From Gammaproteobacteria bacterium RIFCSPHIGHO2_12_FULL_38_11 (lineage in GTDB: Bacteria > Pseudomonadota > Gammaproteobacteria > Coxiellales > Coxiellaceae): a stretch of DNA of 24,794 bases. Under the pieces are notes generated by a model. It searched no databases. It saw only the letters and a program-made list of their open reading frames with translations, and was not told where the DNA came from. Location: contig MGXX01000017.1 of the NCBI GenBank assembly GCA_001801515.1, positions 1-24,794 of the forward strand, read 5' to 3'. Below are positions 24,063-24,794 of the stretch, piece after piece (position 1 is the stretch's first letter; each line of letters begins with the position of its first letter). A program made the position numbers and the translations under genes.

Positions 24063-24312
24063 GTAATTTACCCCCTAAAAAAAATTGATCATTCAAAATA
24101 GCATATTGTTTGGGAAAGTAATAGTGACTGTGCGTATGAGTGTGATTATCATAAAATAAAATTATTTAAAAATAATAATATTTTTTATTTTAACAAAAAA
24201 ATTAAATTTTTTTACTGTTACAGTCGCAGCTACAGTCACAGTCTAAAACTAGACCATCATCTCAAATAATGCTAGTTTATCTAAAGTATCCCTACTGACA
24301 AGGACAATTATC
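24063..24312. promoter_or_regulatory. Divergent regulatory region between fadE and cydA
   Basis: A gene-free, very AT-rich stretch (24155-24215) followed by three ACAGTC copies (24220-24225, 24232-24237, 24238-24243). The first partly overlaps ACTG-TTA-CAGT (24214-24224). A 7-bp inverted repeat AAACTAG/CTAGTTT lies at 24246-24252 and 24272-24278. These suggest operators for fadE and/or cydA. No convincing FNR or ArcA site and no clear -35/-10 pair was seen. Confidence 0.4.
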
Positions 24313-24794
24313 GTGATACCAAGCTTACTCGTCACCGATCTTTCTCGACTTCAATTTGCTTTTACCGCCCTATTCCACTTTCTTTTTGTGCCACTTACCT
24401 TGGGCTTAACCTGGATATTAGTGGCAATGGAAGCCGCCTATTTAAAAACAAGTAAACCCATCTATAAAGACATGACGCGTTTCTGGGGGAAATTATTAGC
24501 AATTAACTTTGCTATTGGCGTCATAAGCGGTATCACCATGGAGTTTGAATTCGGATTAAACTGGGCGTATTTTTCTCGCATGATCGGCGGCAGCTTCGGT
24601 CCTATTTTAGCAATCGAAGGTATTACCGCATTTATGCTGGAAGCCACAATGTTTGGTTTATTCTTTTTTAGCTGGGACAAACTCAGTCGCAGAGCTCACT
24701 TTATTGTCACCTTGTTTATGGCGATCGGCGCTTGTCTTTCTATTGTCAATATCCTAGCCGCAAACAGCTGGATGCAACACCCCATTGAAACCAG
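24313..24794 (+). CDS. cydA: Cytochrome bd ubiquinol oxidase subunit I (5' part)
   Basis: CydA is the haem-bearing subunit of cytochrome bd, a high-affinity quinol oxidase of the inner membrane that works at low oxygen. Only the first 160 codons are in the window; the gene runs off the right end. Starting at GTG 24313 (AAGGAC upstream), it matches the family: [22 protein letters not shown] with haem ligand H22, [31 protein letters not shown] and the acidic haem-pocket residues in [13 protein letters not shown]. Transmembrane helices are visible around 17-37, 54-76, 93-116 and 127-148. cydB would be expected downstream, outside the window. Confidence 0.95.
   Translation, partial: MIPSLLVTDLSRLQFAFTALFHFLFVPLTLGLTWILVAMEAAYLKTSKPIYKDMTRFWGKLLAINFAIGVISGITMEFEFGLNWAYFSRMIGGSFGPILAIEGITAFMLEATMFGLFFFSWDKLSRRAHFIVTLFMAIGACLSIVNILAANSWMQHPIET

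Overview
The window is a low-GC stretch of a gammaproteobacterial chromosome. The housekeeping proteins (DapD, DapE, GlmM, FadD, FadE, CydA) are all of gammaproteobacterial type. An ankyrin-repeat protein, an AddAB-type helicase-nuclease pair, a higBA toxin-antitoxin pair and an AAA/DUF4143 ATPase suggest a host-associated lineage of the Legionella/Coxiella kind. That placement is inference; no single gene here proves it.

Left part (1-4900). A leftward tRNA cluster (Pro, Arg, His) has a good promoter and a hairpin terminator. It is followed by the rightward lysine/peptidoglycan pair dapD-dapE and a tRNA-Ser. A long leftward gene then encodes an ankyrin-repeat protein of unknown function, a candidate effector.

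Origin-like region (4890-6134). A short ParB lies leftward, with no parA beside it and without the usual N-terminal ParA-contact tail. Upstream of it, before the rightward addB, are three perfect DnaA boxes plus one near-perfect box within 67 bp. A 12-bp GTTTC/GAAAC palindrome, a perfect IHF consensus and an AT-rich stretch follow. This is a credible candidate for a replication origin.

Repair operon (6135-12104). The addB-type and addA-type genes, both with PD-(D/E)XK nuclease motifs, probably form the cell's RecBCD-equivalent. Convergent to them are an outer-membrane beta-barrel candidate, a 145-bp palindromic MITE-like element and a secreted acetamidase/formamidase-family protein. The latter's C-terminal module appears twice. 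The higBA pair follows.

Right part (15290-24794). It holds a 5'-nucleotidase, then glmM, which is translationally coupled to a tiny Xre-type regulator whose promoter is bracketed by two copies of a 13-bp near-palindrome. Next come an 11-C tract and a small secreted orphan protein with a strong promoter. An AAA+DUF4143 ATPase has upstream DNA built from tandem 32-bp units carrying 18-bp palindromes. The fatty-acid degradation pair fadE-fadD follows, and the window ends inside cydA (cytochrome bd oxidase subunit I).

Most genes are ordinary. The noteworthy signals are regulatory or structural: the origin-like region with its orphan ParB, the 32-bp operator array, the HTH-glmM unit, the MITE and the duplicated C-terminal module of the secreted formamidase homologue.
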